Source: Bacteroidaceae bacterium
GTDB lineage: Bacteria; Bacteroidota; Bacteroidia; Bacteroidales; Bacteroidaceae
Length of the DNA stretch: 64,000 nucleotides
NCBI GenBank assembly: GCA_017529865.1
Contig: JAFXNA010000004.1
Coordinates: 62,001 to 126,000 of the forward strand
Direction of reading: 5' to 3'
The notes under the pieces were generated by a model. The model worked only from the letters and a program-made list of their open reading frames with translations, was not told the DNA's origin and did no database searches. Shown here one piece after another: positions 39,435-47,613 of this stretch (position 1 is its first letter; the number at the start of each line of letters is the position of its first letter). The translations under genes were made by a program, and so were the position numbers.

Positions 39435-39827
39435 TTATGCCATCATTGCAGGTATCTTCCATACCACGAGGAACGTGAAGATAATTTGGGACAGGTGAAG
39501 CAGCTGGTCCTCGACGAGGCCGATTGCCATACGGTTGCATTTCAAGTCATCCACGAAGAAGTGTACGGCACAGTTGAACAGGAACAATGCGACAACGAGG
39601 GCAACTGGCGCATCCATGAAGAGCACGCAAGGGAGCATGACCATAATGGTCCAGCTGATTACGTGGGCGACAAGTGCTGGAATCCAGTCATACTTGTACT
39701 TCGGGTCTGGTGGTACATTCTTTACCCACCAGGCCTTCTGTTTCATGTTAGCAAGACAACCCTGGAGATGAAAATCGTCCAGGATATGAAGGAACAGCAT
39801 CATGAGCAGCACATAAATCGGATTCAT
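39435..39827 (-). CDS. DUF3307-type membrane protein
   Basis: 130 residues from ATG 39827 (GGAGGAAAA upstream). Four hydrophobic segments; LHILDDFHLQGCLANMKQ and VHFFVDDLKCNR match the H-x-x-x-D-x-x-x-Q and H-x-x-x-D pattern of DUF3307. Function of the family is unknown. Overlaps the reductase gene by 4 bp. Confidence 0.75.
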   Translation of the reverse strand: MNPIYVLLMMLFLHILDDFHLQGCLANMKQKAWWVKNVPPDPKYKYDWIPALVAHVISWTIMVMLPCVLFMDAPVALVVALFLFNCAVHFFVDDLKCNRMAIGLVEDQLLHLSQIIFTFLVVWKIPAMMA

Positions 39828-40447
39828 TTTTCCTCCATATTCATCATCGTCATCGCATACATGTCTTGCTTTGTCGGCTTGTACGGGCCAAGTATAGACA
39901 TAGTACCAATCGTACGGTCGAGATAACGTTTCTTTACAAAGGTGCAATACAGCGTGTCATAGTCATCGTTGGAATCTGGCCCGAGAACAGGACATGCAAA
40001 CCTGAGGTCATGAACATCGGTTCCGACCTGTAGCCATTCCTTCGTCCAGCACTCGGCAGGGAACTTGACCGTTCCTTCAACCTTCGCACATACGATGGTA
40101 AGGTACAGCTTGTCGGCATACGGCATCGCTGCACGGTACGCAGAGGCTCCACCGATTACAAAAAGCTCGGTTTCGCCCGCATTTTCCGCAATCCTGATTG
40201 CCTCCTCGATGGATGCAACCGTGGTGCAACCCTCAGCCTTGAAACTCGTGTCACGGGTAAGTATGATGTTCGTACGGTTAGGGAGGGGTCTGCCGATATC
40301 CTCGTAGTTCACCCTGCCCATAACGACATGGTGACCAGAAGTAATCATCTTAAACCTACTCAAATCAGATTTGATATGCCACGGGAGGTGGCCTTCCTTC
40401 CCGATAACCATGTCGGGAGTCATTGCGACAATCATTGAAACAATCAT
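39824..40447 (-). CDS. folA: Dihydrofolate reductase
   Basis: 207 residues. [30 protein letters not shown] (read as parts: A-M-T-P-D-x-x-I-G and L-P-W) is the folate/NADPH site, [18 protein letters not shown] and [14 protein letters not shown] are the remaining core motifs. It restores tetrahydrofolate used up by thymidylate synthase, whose gene overlaps by 4 bp. About 40 residues longer than typical DHFR at the C-terminus. Confidence 0.9.
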   Translation of the reverse strand: MIVSMIVAMTPDMVIGKEGHLPWHIKSDLSRFKMITSGHHVVMGRVNYEDIGRPLPNRTNIILTRDTSFKAEGCTTVASIEEAIRIAENAGETELFVIGGASAYRAAMPYADKLYLTIVCAKVEGTVKFPAECWTKEWLQVGTDVHDLRFACPVLGPDSNDDYDTLYCTFVKKRYLDRTIGTMSILGPYKPTKQDMYAMTMMNMEEK

Positions 40448-41256
40448 ACTGCTATCGGCGCCTTTATTGAAGGATACGGGTCATAGTTCACGAGTTCGAA
40501 GTCTTCGTAACGGAATGCGAAAATGTCATTCACGTCTGGGTTAATCTTCATCGTCGGCAACGCTCTCGGGGTTCTGGAAAGCTGTTCCCTCACCTGGTCG
40601 AAATGGTTGCTGTAAATGTGGGTGTCACCGAGGGTGTGAACGAATTCGGAAGCCTCGTAGCCGCAGACCTGTGCCAGCATCATCGTCAACAGGGCGTAGG
40701 AAGCGATGTTGAACGGTACTCCGAGGAACGTGTCGGCACTTCTCTGATAGAGTTGGCAACTCAGTTTGCGCTTACCAGAGTCACCGATACCGCCTACATA
40801 AAACTGGAAAAGGCAGTGACAAGGAGGCAGGGCCATCTTGTCAACTTCGGAAACGTTCCATGCGCATACGAGGTGACGTCGTGAATCTGGGTTGTTTTTT
40901 AGGCTATCGACAAGGTTCTTAATCTGGTCGATGTGGCCACCATCTGGGGTGGGCCATGAACGCCACTGGTATCCATAAACGGGCCCCAAATCCCCGTTTT
41001 CGTCAGCCCATTCGTCCCAGATGGTAACCTTGTTGTTTCGAAGGTACTTGATATTCGTGTCTCCCTTCAGGAACCACAGAAGTTCATGGATGATTGAACG
41101 GAGATGAAGCTTCTTGGTCGTCAAGCAGGGGAACCCCTTTGTGAGGTCATAACGGCACTGGCGTCCAAAAACGGAACGGGTTCCTGTACCAGTACGGTCG
41201 GAACGGTCAACACCGTTCTCCATAATGTCTTTGAGTAAATCGAGATACTGTTTCAT
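40444..41256 (-). CDS. thyA: Thymidylate synthase (ThyA type)
   Basis: 270 residues from ATG 41256; the longer frame starts before the promoter. [25 protein letters not shown] [27 protein letters not shown] with the catalytic cysteine (P-C-H), [14 protein letters not shown] and [12 protein letters not shown] are diagnostic. It makes dTMP from dUMP with methylene-tetrahydrofolate. First gene of its unit; the message would have a very short leader (8 bp from -10 to ATG). Confidence 0.96.
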   Translation of the reverse strand: MKQYLDLLKDIMENGVDRSDRTGTGTRSVFGRQCRYDLTKGFPCLTTKKLHLRSIIHELLWFLKGDTNIKYLRNNKVTIWDEWADENGDLGPVYGYQWRSWPTPDGGHIDQIKNLVDSLKNNPDSRRHLVCAWNVSEVDKMALPPCHCLFQFYVGGIGDSGKRKLSCQLYQRSADTFLGVPFNIASYALLTMMLAQVCGYEASEFVHTLGDTHIYSNHFDQVREQLSRTPRALPTMKINPDVNDIFAFRYEDFELVNYDPYPSIKAPIAV

Positions 41257-41263
41257 ATTACCA

Positions 41264-41292
41264 AATATAACGTATTTTATTTCGTTTGGCAA
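41264..41292 (-). promoter_or_regulatory. Sigma70-like promoter of thyA (TTGCCA variant)
   Basis: Minus-strand TTGCCA, 17 bp, TATATT, ending 8 bp before the thyA ATG. Confidence 0.75.
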
Positions 41293-41321
41293 GAGTTCAG
41301 GCCCAAAAATATATTTTAATC
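41286..41321 (+). promoter_or_regulatory. Divergent promoter with AAAAATATATTTTAATC
   Basis: TTGGCA (41286-41291), 18 bp, TATATT (41310-41315); the -10 lies in a 17-base sequence identical to that at 25964-25980. Its -35 overlaps that of the thyA promoter on the other strand. Confidence 0.5.
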
Positions 41322-41340
41322 GCGATAACAGGAGCAAAAA

Positions 41341-42828
41341 ATGCCAAAAGCGATAGCAGTCCTTGCAGTAACTGAAACTGATTTGAGTACATGTCGAAAG
41401 ACCATCAACTCGATATTGAACAAGAACCCAGAAATTGACGTACTCTTGTGCATACAGACCGAAACGGAAGGTTTTACCCCTCCCGAGATGAACAGGGTCG
41501 ATACCTACGTTATGAAGCCGACGCACGACCCGTTGAAACCGATTTCCATTGCAATGAAGAGGTACGACACTCTGCCAATCATTTCTGTGCAGCCGAACAT
41601 CAACTACGATTCCAACTGCCTTGAAGACCTGTACAGGATGCACGAGCAGTTCCCCAACAGCATATGCACGGCAGCGTTCAACATAATCAAGGTGTCACGA
41701 AAGGATGACAAGGTTATCGCAACGATTTCCAGCCTTGCCGAGAGAAGGAAGGACACCAACTTGGCGAACAAGTATTACGAACTCGTATGCGCACAGGAGA
41801 CCATCTATCCAGCCGCCAACTCTGGTTCAGGATTTACGTTCATGTACGACTGCGAACTCCGTGATGACCCTCTCGAACTCCGTGAGTTCCATCTTGATGA
41901 AAACAACGCCCACATCTTCATGTCGATTCTCTGTCAAGACAATGGCATTGCAATCAGGCATCTTACCCCTGCGATGGAACTTCCCGCTCCCCCGCACATC
42001 GAGCCGCTCACAAAGGCTGTGGAGAAGTTCTACGACCAGCTTATCCCGCCAGTTTCTCACGCGTTGCCGTTGAAGGAAGACAGAGTTACTGACGACGACA
42101 TGGAAATAACCGTGGTGACTTCCACCAAAAACCGTGTCTTGACAATGCAGGAGAAGGAGCGTTCCAGAAAATTCTTCTTCGTTGACGAGGAACACGACAA
42201 GCCGAACATCGACAAGTTCAATCCTTGGTTCTGCGAGCTTACCGCACTGTACTACATGCACAAGCACAGCAAGGCAAAGTATGTCGGTCTGGAACATTAC
42301 CGCCGATGCTTCGTAATGCAGGAAAACGGAAGTTACGACCCAAATGCTTACAACATTCTCAATAGATACGATGCAAGGGACATCCTTGACGAATACGATG
42401 CAATCGTGGCATTCCACCAGCACACTCCAGGAAGGACTGCTTACAGCTTCCTTGTAGTTTCCAAGCAGGCGGATATGTTCAACGAATGGCTGGACGTAGT
42501 TGAAGCGGGAACGCCAGGTTTCAAGAAGTTCTGCCTCGACAGGTTGCAACACGAGGCACTCATCTGCTGCAACATGTTTATCACCACGAAGGAGATTATA
42601 GACAAGTATTGCGAATGGCTGTTTGCAAACACGAGGGCATACATGCGCAAGTACCCGTTGTCAGACAGAGTGCTTCGCCATATCGGATACTTCGGGGAAT
42701 TTACCTTCGGTTCATGGCTCCTGTTCAACAAGTACAGATTGAAACTTCAGCCGCATATCCGTTTCAACAAGGAGCTTACCGAGATTGACGAAGCGGAAAG
42801 AACGACAATCTGTCGGGAGGAACTCTAA
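41341..42828 (+). CDS. Glycosyltransferase-like plus DUF4422 fusion
   Basis: 495 residues. N-terminal 240: a GT-A-like domain without a clear family name, with [24 protein letters not shown] and [15 protein letters not shown]-terminal part from about 265: DUF4422, with [45 protein letters not shown]. The fusion and the adjoining DUF4422 gene suggest a protein- or glycan-modifying pair. SD AGGAG. The gene is GC-normal, unlike the 8.5-10.9 kb block. Confidence 0.8.
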   Translation: MPKAIAVLAVTETDLSTCRKTINSILNKNPEIDVLLCIQTETEGFTPPEMNRVDTYVMKPTHDPLKPISIAMKRYDTLPIISVQPNINYDSNCLEDLYRMHEQFPNSICTAAFNIIKVSRKDDKVIATISSLAERRKDTNLANKYYELVCAQETIYPAANSGSGFTFMYDCELRDDPLELREFHLDENNAHIFMSILCQDNGIAIRHLTPAMELPAPPHIEPLTKAVEKFYDQLIPPVSHALPLKEDRVTDDDMEITVVTSTKNRVLTMQEKERSRKFFFVDEEHDKPNIDKFNPWFCELTALYYMHKHSKAKYVGLEHYRRCFVMQENGSYDPNAYNILNRYDARDILDEYDAIVAFHQHTPGRTAYSFLVVSKQADMFNEWLDVVEAGTPGFKKFCLDRLQHEALICCNMFITTKEIIDKYCEWLFANTRAYMRKYPLSDRVLRHIGYFGEFTFGSWLLFNKYRLKLQPHIRFNKELTEIDEAERTTICREEL

Positions 42829-43508
42829 TGCTTATACTTATTTGTGGGACTGACATCAAAGCGGTTCAAATAAATGTTGGCCGTCCTCGTGCATTCTATG
42901 ATTTGAAGAACTGTTATCTTGACCATCGTTACTTCTGTGAGTTGGGTGGATTGTACAAGTTGTGGAAACAGGTTAATACCGACATCATAGGACTGGAACA
43001 TTACCGTCGTTTTTTCACCGATAACGACGCAGTACCTGGAACAATCATAACCGAAGACAAAATCAAAAACATCCTGTCCTCTCACGACATAATCATGTCG
43101 CTTAACCACCTGTCATCTCCAAACATTCTTACTTGGATGGCACAGGAGAAGCACAACCCGACAGCTAGTACGAACACAATCGTAAAGGAAATGCTGTTCA
43201 AGTGGCTAATGTACCTGAGAGACTACTATTCAACTGAATTTGTAGACTATACGATGAACCGCATGTTGACAGAGCGTAGCTACTACGGATGCAACATGTT
43301 CATTGGCAACAAGAGGGTTGTAGACGATTACGCCCGTTTCCTTTTCCCGACGCTGGAACGGTTCACCATTGACGTGATGCGAGGTAAGAGAGAACCACGT
43401 CTTTACGGTTATCTTTCTGAATACATTATGGGTTATTGGATTGAATGGCGAGGATACGATATCTATTCGTGTTCGAAAGTCACATATCCTCCGCCAACAC
43501 CGCTTTAG
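42828..43508 (+). CDS. DUF4422-type glycosyltransferase-like protein
   Basis: 226 residues. Family signatures: DHRYFCELGGLYKLWKQ, IGLEHYRRFF, YYGCNMFIGNKRVVDDYARFLF and YLSEYIMGYWIEW. Paralogue of the 7052 gene and of the previous gene's second domain. Its ATG overlaps the previous stop (TAATG). Converges on the patatin gene with a 4-bp overlap. Confidence 0.8.
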   Translation: MLILICGTDIKAVQINVGRPRAFYDLKNCYLDHRYFCELGGLYKLWKQVNTDIIGLEHYRRFFTDNDAVPGTIITEDKIKNILSSHDIIMSLNHLSSPNILTWMAQEKHNPTASTNTIVKEMLFKWLMYLRDYYSTEFVDYTMNRMLTERSYYGCNMFIGNKRVVDDYARFLFPTLERFTIDVMRGKREPRLYGYLSEYIMGYWIEWRGYDIYSCSKVTYPPPTPL

Positions 43509-44368
43509 TCCTTGATGAACTTCACCACATCCTTTCCGATGCGGTTGAACTCATCGTCCCAAATACGGATGACCTCGTCCTTAATCGACAGGTCATCCAT
43601 TTTGTATTTCTTCTTGACCTTCGGGGAAACTTCGTATACGTTGTCCTTACCGAGATTTGCCTGTGCTTCGAACAGGTCGCTCTTGCCAGCACGTGCAACC
43701 CAGTTGTCAAGGATATACTCGCCCCATTGGAGCAAGTTCCTGTTTCCCTTGGTGTCATCGTTCGGCGTATCCATTCCAGTGTTGAAGGAAAGTATCTTCA
43801 CGTCCTTCCACTTCGGGCAATCACGTTTAAGACCAGATTCGAGAACCATGATTGGCGAGTTAGACCACATGCCACCGTCGCAATAGTATTTTCCGTCCTT
43901 GGAGAGAACATCGAAATAGGTGGGGGCAGCAGTCGAAGACAGTACGGCAAACCACTTGTCCTGGTCGTCCTTCTTGTCCCAGACCTTCTCGACGCTTTCG
44001 CCGTTCATGAAGGTTGTCGTGATGTAGGTAGGCTTAGACCAGTCCTTGCACTTGCCGATAAGCTTCTCTTTCAGCAGCTTCTTCAAGTTGCTGTTGTCGT
44101 AGGTAGGACAGCTCGGTTGGAGCCTCTTGTACCAAGGGTACTTTGTGAAAATCTTGGAAAGGTTCTTGTCGTACAGGTCGAACAAGTCGTACGCCTTGAT
44201 TCCCTCGGAGAGGCAAGCGGCGATGATAGCTCCCGTGGACGTACCCGCATAGGCAACTGCCAGTTTGGGCAGTGGTTTTCCAAGGGATTCTTCCAGTCTA
44301 CGCATGAAATGCAGGGGACCGATACCTAGTGCGCCTCCCCCGTTGACGCTAATAGCGAATTTAGCCAT
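43505..44368 (-). CDS. Patatin-like phospholipase
   Basis: 287 residues from ATG 44368, with GAGGAGAA upstream; the longer frame would run into the next promoter. SVNGGGALGIGPLHF has the oxyanion glycines (10-12), YAGTSTGAIIA the G-x-S-x-G nucleophile S44, and YYCDGGMWSNSP the D-G-G dyad aspartate D164. The enzyme should hydrolyse phospholipid acyl chains. Similar patatins serve as effectors of bacterial anti-phage systems, but here the phage owns it. A role in membrane disruption at lysis or in host membrane remodelling fits. No signal peptide. Confidence 0.88.
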   Translation of the reverse strand: MAKFAISVNGGGALGIGPLHFMRRLEESLGKPLPKLAVAYAGTSTGAIIAACLSEGIKAYDLFDLYDKNLSKIFTKYPWYKRLQPSCPTYDNSNLKKLLKEKLIGKCKDWSKPTYITTTFMNGESVEKVWDKKDDQDKWFAVLSSTAAPTYFDVLSKDGKYYCDGGMWSNSPIMVLESGLKRDCPKWKDVKILSFNTGMDTPNDDTKGNRNLLQWGEYILDNWVARAGKSDLFEAQANLGKDNVYEVSPKVKKKYKMDDLSIKDEVIRIWDDEFNRIGKDVVKFIKD

Positions 44369-44390
44369 ATTTTCTCCTCGTTTTACACAT

Positions 44391-44418
44391 AGTTTATCCG
44401 TCCGCCCTCCTATAAACT
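44391..44418. promoter_or_regulatory. Divergent late-type motifs
   Basis: Minus-strand GATAAACT (44391-44398) 22 nt before the patatin start, and plus-strand TATAAACT (44411-44418) 25 nt before the metalloprotease start. Confidence 0.55.
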
Positions 44419-44443
44419 TTAATAGAACGCAATGGGGTAAAAT

Positions 44444-45268
44444 ATGAAGAATGAAAGGGTTATGTTTACGCCTACCATCGACTGGATGAGGAAGGCATAT
44501 GACAAGTTTAACGCCATGTTCTTTAAGGGGAAGCTGCCCGACGACATTGAGTTCGGTTTTGTAAACGCCAAGACGTTCGGCGGAGACGCAAGGTACTGGA
44601 AGAACAAACGCCGCACCAGAGAATGCACGATGAAGAACCACGAGTGGTACGTCGGCACATTCAGGATAAGAATGTCCACCTTCTACAACAACATTACGAA
44701 GCATGAGGCAGAACTGATACTCCTTCACGAGATGATTCACATCTACCAGTTCTCGCAGGTGCAGTTCAGCGAGTGGAACGGAAGCGGAATACGTGGTTGC
44801 CACGGATACACTTTCACCGAATGGATTGACCGTATTAAGAAAATGAGCAATGGAAAGTATGTAGTCAATATCTATTGCAACGAGGGCGGATTCCCCACGC
44901 ATACGTTCACGGACGCCGACTACATCAAGGCTTTGAAAAATCACAGGGGCGAGTTCGCACTGGTCATCATGCCGAAAAAGCCAGACCCCACCGACAAGTA
45001 CCTTGTTTGGTACAAGATATTCAAGAACAAGGACCTGTGCGGAAAATCCATTCTTCGTGTAATGAACAACTACGAAAACTCAAAGGTTTTATCTATATTT
45101 AAGCCAGGACCGAACATCAAGGGATATACGACTTCGTTCTGGGAAGACCCGAGGCATTCTGGGGTTGACTCTGGCGAATGGCAGGTTGGTGATTACAGCA
45201 AGCTGCTCAAGATGAGTAACAAGGGGGTTATAACCATGAAGGCTTTCCCCAAGGAGAAACAAAAATGA
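44444..45268 (+). CDS. SprT-like zinc metalloprotease
   Basis: 274 residues. ELILLHEMIHIYQF holds the H-E-x-x-H metal site (about residue 91), followed by HGYTFTEWIDRIK with a possible third ligand. The N-terminal 60 residues match the SprT-like pattern (M-R-x-A-Y-D-x-F-N-x-x-F-F-x-G-K-L-P). SprT-like phage proteases may trim structural proteins or act on DNA-protein crosslinks; here the target is unknown. Coupled to the next gene (4-bp overlap). Confidence 0.8.
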   Translation: MKNERVMFTPTIDWMRKAYDKFNAMFFKGKLPDDIEFGFVNAKTFGGDARYWKNKRRTRECTMKNHEWYVGTFRIRMSTFYNNITKHEAELILLHEMIHIYQFSQVQFSEWNGSGIRGCHGYTFTEWIDRIKKMSNGKYVVNIYCNEGGFPTHTFTDADYIKALKNHRGEFALVIMPKKPDPTDKYLVWYKIFKNKDLCGKSILRVMNNYENSKVLSIFKPGPNIKGYTTSFWEDPRHSGVDSGEWQVGDYSKLLKMSNKGVITMKAFPKEKQK

Positions 45269-45531
45269 ACAACTGTTTTTTTGAGGCTCTCGACAGGTCT
45301 CCAGAAATAGGCCCGCTAGAAAACAAGGCAATAAAAGACCTCTTCAATACTATCTACGGTGACGAAACCCCAGATGCTACACTTGTTGACAATGCTACGG
45401 AAGAACCGCCTACTCTTGCCGAGTTTGAAAACCTAGGTGAACACGAAGGCGACGATATCAGTGTAACAGAACAGGGTCTGAAAATGACTCAGACCCTTCC
45501 TGATGGAACAGATGTAACTACGATAAAGTAA
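45265..45531 (+). CDS. Acidic small protein
   Basis: 88 residues, rich in D, E and T, with no structured core seen. ATGA overlap with the protease gene, so it may be a partner or a substrate of it. Converges with the next minus gene after 1 bp. Confidence 0.65.
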   Translation: MNNCFFEALDRSPEIGPLENKAIKDLFNTIYGDETPDATLVDNATEEPPTLAEFENLGEHEGDDISVTEQGLKMTQTLPDGTDVTTIK

Positions 45532-45532
45532 A

Positions 45533-46453
45533 CTATCTCGCCATCACGATTCTTTCTATATTCCCCTTGTCACGCATGAACGGGTCCTTTCCGACTTCAT
45601 CGTGTATCATAGCACGAGCTTCTTCTGGAAGTTCCTCTTCTTCTCCGCCATCTGCTGGAGCCTCATCGACACCGCCGACGGTGGCACCAGTTTGTGGATA
45701 GAATTCTTCCTCACCAGGGTCAGACGTAATTGGAACATCTTCATCGCCGTCACCAGGTTCACACTCCCCATAGCACATCTCGTATTCCGAAATAGAGTCA
45801 AGGATTTCCTCGTCTGTCGGAGGAACATTTTTCAAATCTTCCTTAACATTGTCGGGGAATTTTTCCTCTTCACCTGGAAGAGCTTGCTGCATGATGGATG
45901 CCCACTCGGCAATAAGAGGTGCCAGTTCAGGGATTGCGTCACATTCGTTGCAGGTTCCCTTGCCGCTTGCGAGGTCGCTCAGGTAGTCGATTGGCGTGCG
46001 TCCAGTGATGTCGGGAATGTCCCATACGCTGGCCTGACACATCTCGTCGTCCTCGCTCGTCTTGTACTCGAACACAAGCGGGTTTTCAAGCAGCTTTTTC
46101 AAGTAGTCGAAATTTATTTGCTCGGTAGTCTTTCCAATAGCGTACTCGACCATGTTCATAAGAACGGTATCACCGACCGAGTTCTTCGCACCGAGGTAAA
46201 TCGGATTGATGTTGAGCAAGTCCTCAACCCCGTTGTCAGCCCATTCGTGTAGCTGCGTCGTCCAACGTCCGTCGGGGAGAGCCTTCTTCATCATGAACTG
46301 TGCTGGGTTCTGGTAGAGGGCAAGGAGGTTCTCCCGTGAAATCGAAGGAACGTCACGGTTGAACGCACGCTGAATACCCTCGATTAGTACCAACTTGTCG
46401 GGATATACGTCTTTGAGCTTGTTCAGCTCATAGTTAAATCCTCTCTTATCCAT
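45533..46453 (-). CDS. Hypothetical protein with possible ankyrin-like segment
   Basis: 306 residues. The middle (NSVGDTVLMNMVEYAIG, later DITGRTPIDYLSDLASG) follows the D-x-x-G-x-T-x-L/P-x-x-x-A pattern of ankyrin repeats. The last third is acidic and disordered (EEEELPEEARAMIHDE). Function unknown; probably a structural or host-interaction protein. Confidence 0.6.
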   Translation of the reverse strand: MDKRGFNYELNKLKDVYPDKLVLIEGIQRAFNRDVPSISRENLLALYQNPAQFMMKKALPDGRWTTQLHEWADNGVEDLLNINPIYLGAKNSVGDTVLMNMVEYAIGKTTEQINFDYLKKLLENPLVFEYKTSEDDEMCQASVWDIPDITGRTPIDYLSDLASGKGTCNECDAIPELAPLIAEWASIMQQALPGEEEKFPDNVKEDLKNVPPTDEEILDSISEYEMCYGECEPGDGDEDVPITSDPGEEEFYPQTGATVGGVDEAPADGGEEEELPEEARAMIHDEVGKDPFMRDKGNIERIVMAR

Positions 46454-46464
46454 CTTAGAGCCCC

Positions 46465-46791
46465 TTACTTGCTGAAAAACATATTCGCAGCATCCATGTA
46501 TTCGGGAACGGTAAGGCCATTCTTTTCGGCTTCCGCTTGGATATCAGTGTTCTCCTCGCCAACCGCTTCGGTAAGACCATTGTCGCACTCGCAGATACCG
46601 TCCTTGCATTCGCAGTTTCCACCTTCGCAGTTTCCACCTTCGCAGCCATCGTCGTCTTCCACATCAACTTCAGCGTCCATCTGGGACTCGAAATAGAGCT
46701 TGTGCAGCTTGTTGATAGCCTCGAACTGTGCCTGTGACGGGCAAATCGTGTGCAAGTAGCTCTCGAACAAATCATTAGCTTTCATCTTCAT
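46465..46791 (-). CDS. Cysteine-rich small protein
   Basis: 108 residues. A central stretch with DGCEGGNCEGGNCECKDG and IC-EC repeats eight cysteines within about 30 residues, flanked by helices. Could bind metal. Late-type TATAAACT 30 nt upstream. Confidence 0.7.
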   Translation of the reverse strand: MKMKANDLFESYLHTICPSQAQFEAINKLHKLYFESQMDAEVDVEDDDGCEGGNCEGGNCECKDGICECDNGLTEAVGEENTDIQAEAEKNGLTVPEYMDAANMFFSK

Positions 46792-46821
46792 GTTGTTATC
46801 CTATGGATTCCAATTAAATAT

Positions 46822-46829
46822 AGTTTATA
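46822..46829 (-). promoter_or_regulatory. TATAAACT motif
   Basis: Minus-strand TATAAACT, 30 nt before the ATG at 46791. Confidence 0.5.
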
Positions 46830-46855
46830 CATCAGAAGGACATCATGGAACAGAA

Positions 46856-47536
46856 ATGCTAAAAATAATGGGAATAGACCAGTCGCTGAATTCAAGCGGC
46901 AAGGTGATAATGACCCTCGACGAGGACAAGAACTTGGACATCGTAGATGTGAAATACTACGGATACCACCAGGTCAAGAAACGCTGCATCGAAACCGACA
47001 AGATACACATCAGGCACCTTCCAAAGGACTGGACAAAGATAGGACTAATCCACCGACTGTCATGGATTACAAGCTACATGATGGAAGACACCGAAGGCGT
47101 CAAGTACATGTCGATGGAAGACTTAGCCTACGGTAAGTTGAAGCAGAAGAAAGTCGATACAAACTCGATTCTCCAGCTTGCCCAGGTGGCCGGGTCGCTC
47201 AAAGTAGCCGCTTTCGACCGTGGCATTGGCGTCATCGCCTACAACATCGACCAGAACAAGAATTTCGCAACGGGAGACGGAAAGGCTGGAAAACCAGCAA
47301 TGTGTCAGGCTTGGGAGGAAATGTACCCTCAATGGTTCCCAGACGAGTTCAAGGACAACTACCAATCGCCAGTGAACGATATCGCCGACGCTTTCTGGCT
47401 CTGTGAAGTCCTCAGGTGCCACATCATGTACGACCGTGGGTACGAACTGGACGCTACTACCAAGGGTCTCCTCGAATTTTCCACCAGCAACAGGTATGGA
47501 AGCCTTGTTGAGACCCGTATGGAAATCAGGGAATAA
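46856..47536 (+). CDS. RuvC-like Holliday junction resolvase
   Basis: 226 residues from ATG 46856; MGIDQSL four codons later is another possible start. Acidic catalytic residues in RuvC order: D in IMGIDQSLNS, E in YMSMEDLAYG, and D pair in NDIADAFWLCEV near residue 180. K-x-x-x-C-Q-A-W before it is also RuvC-like. Resolves branched DNA during replication or packaging. No strong SD. Followed by a terminator shared with nrdD. Confidence 0.8.
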   Translation: MLKIMGIDQSLNSSGKVIMTLDEDKNLDIVDVKYYGYHQVKKRCIETDKIHIRHLPKDWTKIGLIHRLSWITSYMMEDTEGVKYMSMEDLAYGKLKQKKVDTNSILQLAQVAGSLKVAAFDRGIGVIAYNIDQNKNFATGDGKAGKPAMCQAWEEMYPQWFPDEFKDNYQSPVNDIADAFWLCEVLRCHIMYDRGYELDATTKGLLEFSTSNRYGSLVETRMEIRE

Positions 47537-47554
47537 AGTTACAAAACAATATAC

Positions 47555-47592
47555 AAAAAAGCCGTTTGAACTTGGTTTCAAACGGCTTTCTT
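47555..47592. terminator. Bidirectional intrinsic terminator
   Basis: AAAAAAGCCGTTTGAA, short loop, TTTCAAACGGCTTTCTTG between the convergent resolvase and nrdD genes. Confidence 0.9.
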
Positions 47593-47613
47593 GTTATCGA
47601 AGAGCGAAGTAGC

